Assembly: GCA_020632885.1 (NCBI GenBank)
Contig: JACKEQ010000047.1
Coordinates: 1 to 30,672, forward strand
Length of the DNA stretch: 30,672 nt
Reading direction: 5' to 3'
Source of the DNA: Alphaproteobacteria bacterium
GTDB lineage: Bacteria; Myxococcota_A; UBA796; GCA-2862545
Shown: in pieces, positions 16,891-24,058 of the stretch
How the letters are laid out: each line of letters starts with the position of its first letter
Numbering within the stretch: the first letter of the stretch is position 1
The notes under the pieces: model-generated
The model's database searches: none
Told to the model about the DNA's origin: nothing
Seen by the model: the letters and a program-made list of their open reading frames with translations, nothing else
Translations under genes and position numbers: made by a program

Positions 16891-19800
16891 TCACACCCTC
16901 CAGGTCTTCCGGGTCGCCAGCAGACAGCCGAGCTCCTCGCGGACCTGGGCGGCGAGGTCCGCAGGCCCCTCCGAAGCCGCGGCCTCGGCGATCTGCAGGG
17001 AGACCAGCGCGTGAGGTGCGGGCCACGGGAGGCTCGGGATGCCCGCCAGATGCTCGCGCGCCTCGTCCCAGCGCTGCTCCTGGAGGGTCAGCGGCAGACG
17101 GACCCACGGCCCCCACGGGTTGCGCCCCCTGCCCTCGCTGATCTGCCGGTAGAACCGGTCCGCGTCGTTCATGGCGGCTAGCCCGCTCTCGAAGCTCCCT
17201 TCCGCCAGGTCGCAGAGCGCTGTGAGCGTCAGGGAGGCCACGAGCGGCACCAGGGCGTCCTTCGCGAGGCTCGCGCGGATCGCGGAGGTCAGGGCCCGCC
17301 GCGCCCCCGGGATGTCCCAGAGTGCCAGCAGGAAGCCGCCTTCAGCGAGGAAGGACTGCTCGCTCAACACCCTGAGCTGCCGCGCGGCCACGACCTTCTC
17401 CTGGGCCTTCGCCCACGCGCCGTCCATCGCGTGGAGCTGGGCTTCGCTCATGAGACCGCCGGTGCGCGCCTCGGGGCCCGCTTCCGGGGCGCTCCCCAGC
17501 GTGATGGCACAGCGGAGGTGGTAGCGCGCCTCGTTGGGACGCCCGCCGTGCAGGGCGTGCCGGTGGATGCAGTGGTGGGCCGCCACGCGGGTCTCGCGGT
17601 CGCCGAGCTCCAGGGCCTCGAAGACGTCGCCCACGTCGTTCGGCTCGTGGAAGAACCGCCGGAGGAGCGTGTGGGCGCGGAGCTGGGGGAGCCCATGGGT
17701 GCGCGACACCCCGAGCAGGCGGTCCACCTCGGCATCGAAGGCCGGCGCGGCGCTGTCGCCCATCGCGTCGAGCCGAAGGCACGCGAGCTTCTGCCACGGG
17801 CCCGCCGAAGGGACCCTGCCATCGGCCTCCCAGCGCTCGAGGGCCCGGGAGATCCGCGAGATCCGGTCCGCCGCGGCCATGTGGTCCGCGAGGCTCGCCA
17901 TCACCGTCGCCAGCTCGGCGAACCCCGCTTCCCGGCCCGCCTCCACGGCGTGGGTGGCCCCCTGGAGCGAACCGAGGCCCAGCGCGTCGGCGAGGGCGGC
18001 GTGGTGCGCCATGACGGTCGGAGGATCCATCGAAGCCAGGACCGTGGACCGCACGCCGGGCGCGAACCGGAGCACACCCGCCTCCGCGTGCACGAGGCCC
18101 TCCAGACCGAGCAGGACGTCGCACCGCACCCCGTCCAGGGTGGAGTCCACCAGGGCGGTCTGGCAGCCCTCCCCCGCCACCACCGCCCGCTCGAGCACGC
18201 CGCGGACACCGGCCGGGAGGTCGGGGAGCTCGACGGAAGCGGCCTCCGCGTGCAGCTGGAGCGACCCGTCCTCCCAGGTGAAGGCGCCGCGATCCACCAG
18301 CCTGTGCAGGGTCTCGAGCAGGATCCCCGGACGACCACCGGCTCCGTCCACCAGGGCCTCGACGCTGTCGGCCGTCAGCGGCAGCAGGGCCTCCGGGATC
18401 CGCATGAGCGTGCGTCGCGGGAGGCGCGTCAGCACGAGGGGCGTGCCCTCGGGGTCCACGCGGGTCGCCAGGACGAGGACGGGGCCCTCGACGGCGGCGA
18501 GCCGCTCGGCCACGCGGGCGACCAGGGGGTCCGCGTCGATGTCGTCGAGGAAGAACACCACCGGACGCTGGCGGGCCATCGCCCCCACCCACGCGACGAT
18601 CGCCTCGGTGGCGGCGGACGGATCGCGAGGTGAGGCCCGCCACGTCCGGAGCGCCTCGAGGACGTCCGCGGTCAGGGCGCCCGACGTCGCGAGCAGGGGT
18701 ACGGGATCCTCGCCGAACACCCCCTCCAGCAGGGCGAACAGGGTGCCGGGCGTGCGTCCCCGCAGCCGGACGCACCGCACACCCGCGCACTCCGAAGCCG
18801 CAGCGAGCAGCCACGTGCCCACCGCCGTTCGACCCGAGCCGCGGGGACCGGCCACCACGCGCATCCGCGCCCGACGGGTCTCGAACACGTCGTGCAGGGA
18901 CTGCCAGAGCCCCTCCTTCACCGCCGCCCACCCGAGGAGCGGCAGCACCCGGTGCCTCCAGAGGCCCATCCCCGCGTCCCGGACCTGCTGGGGGGGCAGC
19001 GCGTCCTCCGGCAGGGCGTGAGGAGGCAGAGCCGGCGGGGGTGGCGGACGGCTCGGCAGCTCGATGGACGCACCGTCCACGAGGCCGCCCAGGCTCCGGC
19101 CCGCCAGCGTGGGTGCATCGCCGGGCTCCCAGGTCACCGGGACGGACAGGCGCGCGCCCGTGGCGTCGGGGAGCGCGCGCAGGGCGGCGGCGGCGTCCGG
19201 AGCCCCCTGGAACCGCTCGGCCGGATGGGGACGCATGCAGGCCGCCAGCCAGTCCCGCAGCCCGTCCGGGACCGGGAAGCGTGGCGCGAAGAGCGGGAGC
19301 TCGCCCGTGACCTTCGCGTGGTAGATGCGCACCGGTGTGCCCCAGAACGGGAAGCTCCCGGTGATGACGCCCCACATCACCACGCCGAGGGCGAACAGGT
19401 CCGTCCACGGGCCTTCGGCACCCTCCCCGGCCTGCTGCTCGGGGGCCGAGTAGCGCGGCGTCCCGAAGGCGTCGCCGTGCACCCGCGCCCGCAGGCTGGC
19501 GATGCCGAAGTCCACCAGCTTCAGTCCCTCCCGGGCGTCGCGCGGGGCGCCGAAGAGGATGTTCGAGGGCTTCAGGTCGCGGTGGAGGATCGAGCGCGAG
19601 TGGCAGTGCGCGAGCCCCGCGAGGATCGCGAGCAGATCGGCCCGCGCCTCCCGCCACGTGCAGGTCTTCCGGGCCTGGCGGAGGGTGCCGCCGGTGAGGA
19701 GCTCGAGGACCAGGTAGGGCGTGCCCTCGACGACGACGGACTCCGTGGTCGTCATGGCGGAAGCGGCATCCCCGGTGACCTCACCGTGGTCGTACACCCA

Positions 19801-20013
19801 ACCGACGTGAGGGTGGTCCAGGGCCGCCATCGCCCGCGCCTCGCGGCGCACGGAGTCACTGGAGATCTCGAGGTCTCCGCCGTCCGTGCGGACCATCTTG
19901 ATCGCCACCGGGAGCCCGGTGCGGGCGTGCCTCCCGCGCCAGACCTGACCCATGGCGCCGGCCGAGAGCCGCTCCTCCGCCACGAACGCGCCGAGCTCGA
20001 TGGGACGTGTCAC
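16891..20013 (-). CDS. Serine/threonine protein kinase with C-terminal AAA-type ATPase and helical repeats
   Basis: A 1040-residue cytoplasmic protein with no membrane helix. The Hanks-type kinase (about 8-280) has all key residues: glycine loop GAMGQV, Lys39 in VAIK, HRDLKPSN (144-151), DFG (168-170) and GTPRYSAPE. A Pro-rich linker leads to an NTPase module with Walker A GPRGSGRT (389-396) and Walker B VVFFLDD (about 485-491), like PknK and STAND-type regulators. The remaining ~450 residues are helical, probably TPR-like. The GTG at 20013 is the likely start although no clear Shine-Dalgarno precedes it; the longer upstream frame is Arg/Gly-rich and improbable. It heads a two-gene unit with the secreted beta-helix protein. 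Confidence 0.9.
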   Translation of the reverse strand: MTRPIELGAFVAEERLSAGAMGQVWRGRHARTGLPVAIKMVRTDGGDLEISSDSVRREARAMAALDHPHVGWVYDHGEVTGDAASAMTTTESVVVEGTPYLVLELLTGGTLRQARKTCTWREARADLLAILAGLAHCHSRSILHRDLKPSNILFGAPRDAREGLKLVDFGIASLRARVHGDAFGTPRYSAPEQQAGEGAEGPWTDLFALGVVMWGVITGSFPFWGTPVRIYHAKVTGELPLFAPRFPVPDGLRDWLAACMRPHPAERFQGAPDAAAALRALPDATGARLSVPVTWEPGDAPTLAGRSLGGLVDGASIELPSRPPPPPALPPHALPEDALPPQQVRDAGMGLWRHRVLPLLGWAAVKEGLWQSLHDVFETRRARMRVVAGPRGSGRTAVGTWLLAAASECAGVRCVRLRGRTPGTLFALLEGVFGEDPVPLLATSGALTADVLEALRTWRASPRDPSAATEAIVAWVGAMARQRPVVFFLDDIDADPLVARVAERLAAVEGPVLVLATRVDPEGTPLVLTRLPRRTLMRIPEALLPLTADSVEALVDGAGGRPGILLETLHRLVDRGAFTWEDGSLQLHAEAASVELPDLPAGVRGVLERAVVAGEGCQTALVDSTLDGVRCDVLLGLEGLVHAEAGVLRFAPGVRSTVLASMDPPTVMAHHAALADALGLGSLQGATHAVEAGREAGFAELATVMASLADHMAAADRISRISRALERWEADGRVPSAGPWQKLACLRLDAMGDSAAPAFDAEVDRLLGVSRTHGLPQLRAHTLLRRFFHEPNDVGDVFEALELGDRETRVAAHHCIHRHALHGGRPNEARYHLRCAITLGSAPEAGPEARTGGLMSEAQLHAMDGAWAKAQEKVVAARQLRVLSEQSFLAEGGFLLALWDIPGARRALTSAIRASLAKDALVPLVASLTLTALCDLAEGSFESGLAAMNDADRFYRQISEGRGRNPWGPWVRLPLTLQEQRWDEAREHLAGIPSLPWPAPHALVSLQIAEAAASEGPADLAAQVREELGCLLATRKTWRV

Positions 20014-20078
20014 GAGGGCGAACCTAGCATGGGCCGCGCCTTCCCTCCGCCCTGGGGTATGCTGCGCGCGGAGGTTCC

Positions 20079-20657
20079 ATGCTGCTCCTACCCGCCCTGC
20101 TCGGGTGTGCCGGATCACCCGACCCGATCGTCCAGCCGACGTCCGTCCCGGTCCAGACCGGACAGGATCCGATCGACCTGCCGGGCGGGCTCCATGGCAC
20201 TGCACCCGCCGAGGCCCTTCCCCTGCCCGTCTTCTCGGCCACCGCGAACGACGGGACCACGCGCGGCCCCGAGGCCCTCCAGGGCCACGTCACCGTGATG
20301 TGGTTCCTGCCGGCCGCCAACACCGGTGGTTGAACCGTCGAGGGTTGCGGGTACCGCGACCGCTACGACGAGTTCCAGGCCCTGGGCGTCGACATCGTCG
20401 GCGTCTCCACATCCAACCTCCAGGTCATCGCCGACTGGGTCGTGGAGGAGGGGTTCCAGTACGAAGTCTGGAAAGACGACGACGGGGACCTCGGGATGTA
20501 CTACGGTGCGCTGTCGTCCCCGACGGGCAACCCGTCGCGCATCACCAAGGTGCTGGACGCCAACGGAACCCTCATCCTCGAGTACCAGCAGGTGTCCACG
20601 GGCACCCATCCCGCCCAGGTCCTCGAGGACATGCAGACCCTGTTCGGCAGCAACTGA
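20079..20657 (+). CDS. Selenocysteine-containing BCP/PrxQ-like peroxiredoxin, lipoprotein (TGA read as Sec)
   Basis: The frame opens at ATG 20079 behind GGAGG, meets an in-frame TGA at 20331-20333, and continues intact to the TGA at 20655-20657. Read through, it gives 192 residues. N-terminal MLLLPALLGC is a short lipoprotein signal (lipobox Cys10). Around the TGA the protein reads FLPAANTGG-U-TVEGCGYRDRYDEF. Bacterioferritin-comigratory peroxiredoxins have an NTPGCT motif, with the peroxidatic Cys exactly at the U, and a resolving Cys five residues on, here Cys90. The following GVDIVGVSTSN and KVLDANGTLILEY are family-typical. A hairpin of SECIS shape starts two bases after the stop. So I infer Sec85, a peroxide-reducing selenoenzyme on the periplasmic side. 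A nonsense pseudogene is the alternative, but no other damage is seen. Transcription is divergent from the kinase; two TerB-like genes follow. Confidence 0.88.
20336..20370 (+). promoter_or_regulatory. Bacterial SECIS-like stem-loop for Sec insertion
   Basis: The lower stem CGUCG (20336-20340) pairs with CGACG (20366-20370). A341-U364 and G342-C363 continue it past single bulged A365 and G362. The upper stem is GGUUGCGG (20343-20350) with CCGCGACC (20354-20361), eight pairs including one U-G. The apical loop is GUA (20351-20353), starting 17 bases after the UGA. Bacterial SECIS elements lie in the coding region right behind the UGA and present a G at the start of the apical loop for SelB; this fits. 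Folding was done by hand. Confidence 0.8.
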
Positions 20658-20669
20658 CAGGAGGCCCCG

Positions 20670-21029
20670 ATGAACATCGACAACGTGGAGCTCGAGGAGC
20701 ACGAGGCGTTCGCCCTCGTGGTGCTCGCGAAGTGCATGATCCACGCGGACGGCGTCGTCTCGAAGGACGAGATGCTCGACCTGATGTCGCTCGGCGAGGT
20801 CCTCGGCACGGAGCGCCTGATGCGCTCTCTCGAGGCCAGCGCGTCGGTGTACAGGGACATGAACGCCGTGGCGCAGATCGCGGCGCGGGTGGATCGGTAC
20901 GATGCGCGCGTCCTGATCTTCGTGCTGCTCGAGGAGCTCGCGAAGGGTGACGGCGACGAAGCTGGCGTTGAGATGAGGTTCCTCAAGGACCTCCAGAACT
21001 TCTGGGAGCTTGGCTATGCAGATCGGTGA
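20670..21029 (+). CDS. TerB-like protein (first of a tandem pair)
   Basis: A 119-residue, mostly alpha-helical protein resembling the TerB/TerB-like domain: LVVLAKCMIHADGVVSKDEMLDL carries the characteristic Asp-Gly-x3-x-x-Glu metal-binding loop, and DRYDARVLIFVLLEELAKGDG matches the second helix pair with another acidic loop. TerB-type domains act in envelope stress and metal sensing. AGGAGG lies seven bases before the ATG, twelve bases after the selenoprotein stop, so they are probably cotranscribed. It overlaps the next gene by 14 bases. No signal peptide; cytoplasmic. Confidence 0.78.
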   Translation: MNIDNVELEEHEAFALVVLAKCMIHADGVVSKDEMLDLMSLGEVLGTERLMRSLEASASVYRDMNAVAQIAARVDRYDARVLIFVLLEELAKGDGDEAGVEMRFLKDLQNFWELGYADR

Positions 21030-21348
21030 GCTGACGAAGTCCGAGAAGGTCGTCCTGGTCGGGATGGCCCGGCACCTCGTGATGTTGGACGGTGAGATGT
21101 CCGACAGCGAGCTGTTCGAGATCATCCGCATCGGGATCGAGATCGGGCGCGAGGACTTCGAGTCGGCGCTGGAGGCCACGGAGGAGATCCACGAGGACGA
21201 GGCGCGCACGCTCGCCCTGAGCGCGGACGTCTCGCGGGCAGACGCCCGCACGCGCATCCTCTCCGAGCTCCATCGGATCGCGAGCGGCGACGGCGTGCAC
21301 TCCACGGAGGTGGCGTTCCTCTCTGCCCTCGAGCTCCGCTGGGGCTGA
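21016..21348 (+). CDS. TerB-like protein (second of a tandem pair)
   Basis: A 110-residue helical protein of the same type as the gene before it (VLVGMARHLVMLDGEMSDSE and SELHRIASGDGVHSTEV). The two share the order of helices and the acidic loops but differ strongly in sequence, suggesting an old duplication. ATG 21016 has GGAG eight bases upstream, inside the end of the first gene; a TTG at 21010 is a weaker alternative. The overlap suggests coupled translation and a possible heterodimer. No terminator hairpin was seen in the 86 bp that follow. Confidence 0.75.
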   Translation: MQIGELTKSEKVVLVGMARHLVMLDGEMSDSELFEIIRIGIEIGREDFESALEATEEIHEDEARTLALSADVSRADARTRILSELHRIASGDGVHSTEVAFLSALELRWG

Positions 21349-21406
21349 CGTCGCAGTGACGCCTGCCTGACCCGGGGACGACGGTCGGGGCATGGACGGC
21401 TACGGT

Positions 21407-21428
21407 CACTCCAACCATGAATGGAGTG
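21407..21428 (+). promoter_or_regulatory. Hairpin over the Shine-Dalgarno of the Ala-rich lipoprotein gene
   Basis: CACTCCA (21407-21413) and TGGAGTG (21422-21428) form a perfect seven-base stem with an eight-base loop. If translation starts at ATG 21435, the GGAG ribosome-binding site (21423-21426) is paired in the stem. If it starts at ATG 21417, the start codon is in the loop. Either way the hairpin could control initiation. Confidence 0.5.
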
Positions 21429-21434
21429 TCACGC

Positions 21435-22745
21435 ATGCGTCAGCCTCTTCTGTCTCTGGTCCTCGGTGTCCTCCTCGTTGCCTGCAAGGGCGGTGGGGGC
21501 TCCGACGGGCGGGTGGTGACCGGTCGCCTCACCGAGGATGGCGGCGCGCAGGCGCGCCTCGCGGGATCCGGCTCCCTGGCAGCGGCGGTGGGCGTCGAGG
21601 CCCACACGGTCGGCAGCGGTGGCACCACGACCCTCCAGGGCGAGGCGTCCATCGAGGCTGACGGGTCCTTCATCGTCTCCATCCCGGACGACGCCACCTG
21701 GGTCGTGGTCTACGCAGTCGATGCCGAGGGTGGGGTCGTGGGGTCCGTGGTCGTCGAGCCCATGCCGGACCAGGACGAGGTCCCCAGCAGCCCGATCACC
21801 ACGGAGACCAGCGCGGAGGCCGAGGTGTTCCTCGCGGCCGGCGCCGACGCGGGCATCTGGGCCCACGTGCGCTCGCGGGTGGACACCTCCACGGCGGCGG
21901 CGGTGAAGGCCTCCGCGGACGTGCAGGCCGCGCTCGACGACCTGACGATGGCCGTGGAGTCCAGCGCGCGCGCCGAGGCCCGCTCGTGGACGGAGGCCGG
22001 CGTGAGCGCGAGCGCGGTCGCGGATGCCCAGATCCAGGCGGCAGCGGCCCTGACGGTCGCTCTCGATGCCGGTCAGGCCGAGGCCTACGCCGACTTCTAC
22101 GCCGCCATGGAGGCCGCCGCAGAGGAGGCGGGAGCATCGGCCCAGGACCGCGCGGACACGGCAGCCAACGCCTCCCTCGCCTTCCGGGCCACCCTCCGGG
22201 CGCAGGCCTCCACAGCCCTGCTGGACGCCTCGGCCCACGCCGTCGCAGACGCGGAGGCGCGGGCCTGGGAGGACGCTTCCCAGGCGTACCTGGAGGCGGC
22301 TGGGGCCACCCAGGCCGAGCTGGAGGCCGCAGCCTCCCTGAACGCGAGCCTCCGGGCCGACCTGGCGGCGTCGACGAGCGTCTCCGCCGCCGCGGCGGCC
22401 ACCGCGAGCTGGCGTGCCGGGCTCATCGGTTCGGGGAGCGCCGGAGGGTCCGTGCTCGCGGACGCCATCGGAGCCGATCTGCTCGTCGAGGCCGCGCTGA
22501 ACGCGGCGGTCGAAGCGACCGCGAGCGCCTCGGCCGCCGTGGAGGCCTCGGTGGAGGCGAGCGTCGCGGCCAACGTCACGGGGGCCTTCGACGCGGAAGC
22601 CGTCGCCCTCCTCACCGTCGACGCCATGAACGCCCACCGCACGGCCGTGCGGGCCACCGTGGACGCGCTGCTCACCGCGGTCCCTGAGGCCGGCGCGAGC
22701 GCCGGGCTGATCATCGGGGCGGACGCGGCCTTCAAGGGCCTGTGA
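21435..22745 (+). CDS. Alanine-rich lipoprotein of unknown function
   Basis: A 436-residue protein with signal peptide MRQPLLSLVLGVLLVAC, lipobox Cys17, a Gly-rich spacer and a short beta-type region (about 30-120: GRLTEDGGAQARLAG, ADGSFIVSIPDDATWVVVYAVD). The beta region may be a carboxypeptidase-regulatory-like fold. The rest, about 300 residues, is almost entirely Ala, Ser, Glu and Asp helix without prolines (QAEAYADFYAAMEAAAEEAG). It may form a long amphipathic rod. I do not recognise the family. ATG 21435 is favoured over 21417 because GGAG lies eight bases before it. The stop abuts the pepE stop directly (convergent, no gap). Confidence 0.75.
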   Translation: MRQPLLSLVLGVLLVACKGGGGSDGRVVTGRLTEDGGAQARLAGSGSLAAAVGVEAHTVGSGGTTTLQGEASIEADGSFIVSIPDDATWVVVYAVDAEGGVVGSVVVEPMPDQDEVPSSPITTETSAEAEVFLAAGADAGIWAHVRSRVDTSTAAAVKASADVQAALDDLTMAVESSARAEARSWTEAGVSASAVADAQIQAAAALTVALDAGQAEAYADFYAAMEAAAEEAGASAQDRADTAANASLAFRATLRAQASTALLDASAHAVADAEARAWEDASQAYLEAAGATQAELEAAASLNASLRADLAASTSVSAAAAATASWRAGLIGSGSAGGSVLADAIGADLLVEAALNAAVEATASASAAVEASVEASVAANVTGAFDAEAVALLTVDAMNAHRTAVRATVDALLTAVPEAGASAGLIIGADAAFKGL

Positions 22746-23438
22746 TCAGCCCAGCAGCGACGAGAGATCCGCGCCCGCCGGCACCTCGGTGGGCTCCTCG
22801 CCACGCCGGAGGATCCGGGCGCCCACCGGGCCCACCAGGTGCATCCGGCTCCCGGTGACCCGCAGCCAGGTGCCCTCGCGGAGCCCGACCACCACGCGCT
22901 CGTTGTGCTGGTGGTACTCCGCGATCCGCTGCTCCCGGGTCTCGCCCTTGTGGGTCGAGGTGGGGTCCGGATCGAGGTAGTGCGGGTTGATCTGGAAGGG
23001 CACGAGCCCGAGCGCCGCGAAGGACGGAGGCTGCACGATGGGCATGTCGTTCGTGGTGCAGAGCGTGGGCGTCGCGACGTTCGTCCCTGCGGAGGCCCCG
23101 AGGTAGGGCAGACCACCCCGGACGAGCTCCTGGATCCTTCCGAGCCAACCGGACTCGTGGAGGCGCTTCACCAGCAGGAAGGTGTTCCCGCCACCCACGA
23201 ACACGCCGTCGAGGGAGGACGGATCGGGGTCGGTGTGCACGGGGACCACCTCGAGGCCGAGGGGATCGAGGGCCTCCTGGGCCCACGCGGCGTAGGCGTC
23301 CAGCTCGGCCTTCGCGAAGCCCACGAAGCCCACCCGCCGGGCCCCGGCGAACAGATCCCCCACGGCGTCGAGGCAGTGCTCGAGGGGCCGGCGACCGTGC
23401 TGGGTGCTGTTGCTGGCGAGGAGTAGATCGAGAGGCAT
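22746..23438 (-). CDS. pepE: Peptidase E (family S51, alpha-aspartyl dipeptidase)
   Basis: A 230-residue serine peptidase. The nucleophile elbow is LGASAGTNV with Ser116; GGGNTFLLVKRL marks the preceding strand-turn; the catalytic His is in INPHYLD. PepE cleaves Asp-X dipeptides and is not inhibited like classical serine peptidases. Length and order of motifs agree with the Salmonella enzyme. The ATG at 23438 was chosen because upstream sequence is low-complexity; no strong Shine-Dalgarno is visible. It diverges from the shikimate-kinase-like gene across 30 bp, which includes the 10-bp palindrome TCCCCGGGGA (23445-23454). Confidence 0.9.
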   Translation of the reverse strand: MPLDLLLASNSTQHGRRPLEHCLDAVGDLFAGARRVGFVGFAKAELDAYAAWAQEALDPLGLEVVPVHTDPDPSSLDGVFVGGGNTFLLVKRLHESGWLGRIQELVRGGLPYLGASAGTNVATPTLCTTNDMPIVQPPSFAALGLVPFQINPHYLDPDPTSTHKGETREQRIAEYHQHNERVVVGLREGTWLRVTGSRMHLVGPVGARILRRGEEPTEVPAGADLSSLLG

Positions 23439-23468
23439 GGCGGGTCCCCGGGGAGGTATGGAGGCTCG

Positions 23469-24050
23469 ATGAGCGACGACTACTACAGCTATCGACCGCG
23501 GGTGGCCCTCGACAAACCCGTGGCGCTCGTGGGCTTCCCGGGCGCCCGGGTCGTCACGACCGCGCGTGTGGCGGCCATGATCACCGGGCTCGAGACGGTC
23601 CTGTTGCCCCATCAGGTCGCCCATCGTGCCGGCAGGCACCCCGAGGCGCTGCTGCTGGCGGGTGAGAACGTCACGCTGCACAGTGCGGAGCTCGAGCTCC
23701 TCGAGCGGGCCGGGCGCAAGCGTCACGCGCCGCTCCTCGCCCTCGGCGCCACCACGCTGGACGACCCCGAGAACCTCGCCTGGGTGCGGCGCACGTGCCG
23801 CATCGTCCACCTCCACCAGACCCTGCGGGAAGCCGTGCAGGCCATCGCGGCCGAGCGCGAGGAAGACCCGCGGAAGCACGCGCACCTGGCGCTGCACGGG
23901 GGCTACGGCGAGGAGGAGCTGGCGTCGATCTACGGTCTGCGCACTGGTCTCTTCGAACGGATCGCCGACCTCACGGTTCCGGTCGCGAGCCGTTCACCCC
24001 TCGAGGTGGGTCGCTCGCTACCCGACGCCCTGGGCTGGGTCACCTCGTGA
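23469..24050 (+). CDS. Shikimate-kinase-like protein lacking the P-loop lysine
   Basis: A 193-residue protein that follows the shikimate kinase layout: a first strand and loop VALVGFPGARVVTTARVA (about 18-35), a central EALLLAGENVTLHSAELELLE, the strand PLLALGATTLDD where shikimate kinase has its GGG loop, then VRRTCRIVHLHQTLREAVQAI. The Walker A GxxGxGK[ST] is changed to GFPGARVVT, so Lys and the following Ser/Thr are missing, and the GGG substrate loop is GAT. It is therefore probably not an active kinase, and may be a binding or regulatory protein. GGAGG lies four bases before the ATG. The remote relation is inferred by pattern. Confidence 0.7.
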   Translation: MSDDYYSYRPRVALDKPVALVGFPGARVVTTARVAAMITGLETVLLPHQVAHRAGRHPEALLLAGENVTLHSAELELLERAGRKRHAPLLALGATTLDDPENLAWVRRTCRIVHLHQTLREAVQAIAAEREEDPRKHAHLALHGGYGEEELASIYGLRTGLFERIADLTVPVASRSPLEVGRSLPDALGWVTS

Positions 24051-24058
24051 AGATCGGC

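Noticed and set aside
20326..20673. A 115-aa frame overlapping the selenoprotein
   Set aside because: It is a Ser/Thr/Arg/Pro-rich shadow in another frame. The peroxiredoxin motifs lie in the frame interrupted by TGA.
22740..22750. TGATCA at the junction of convergent stops as a terminator
   Set aside because: The palindrome is only six bases, with no stem or T-run.
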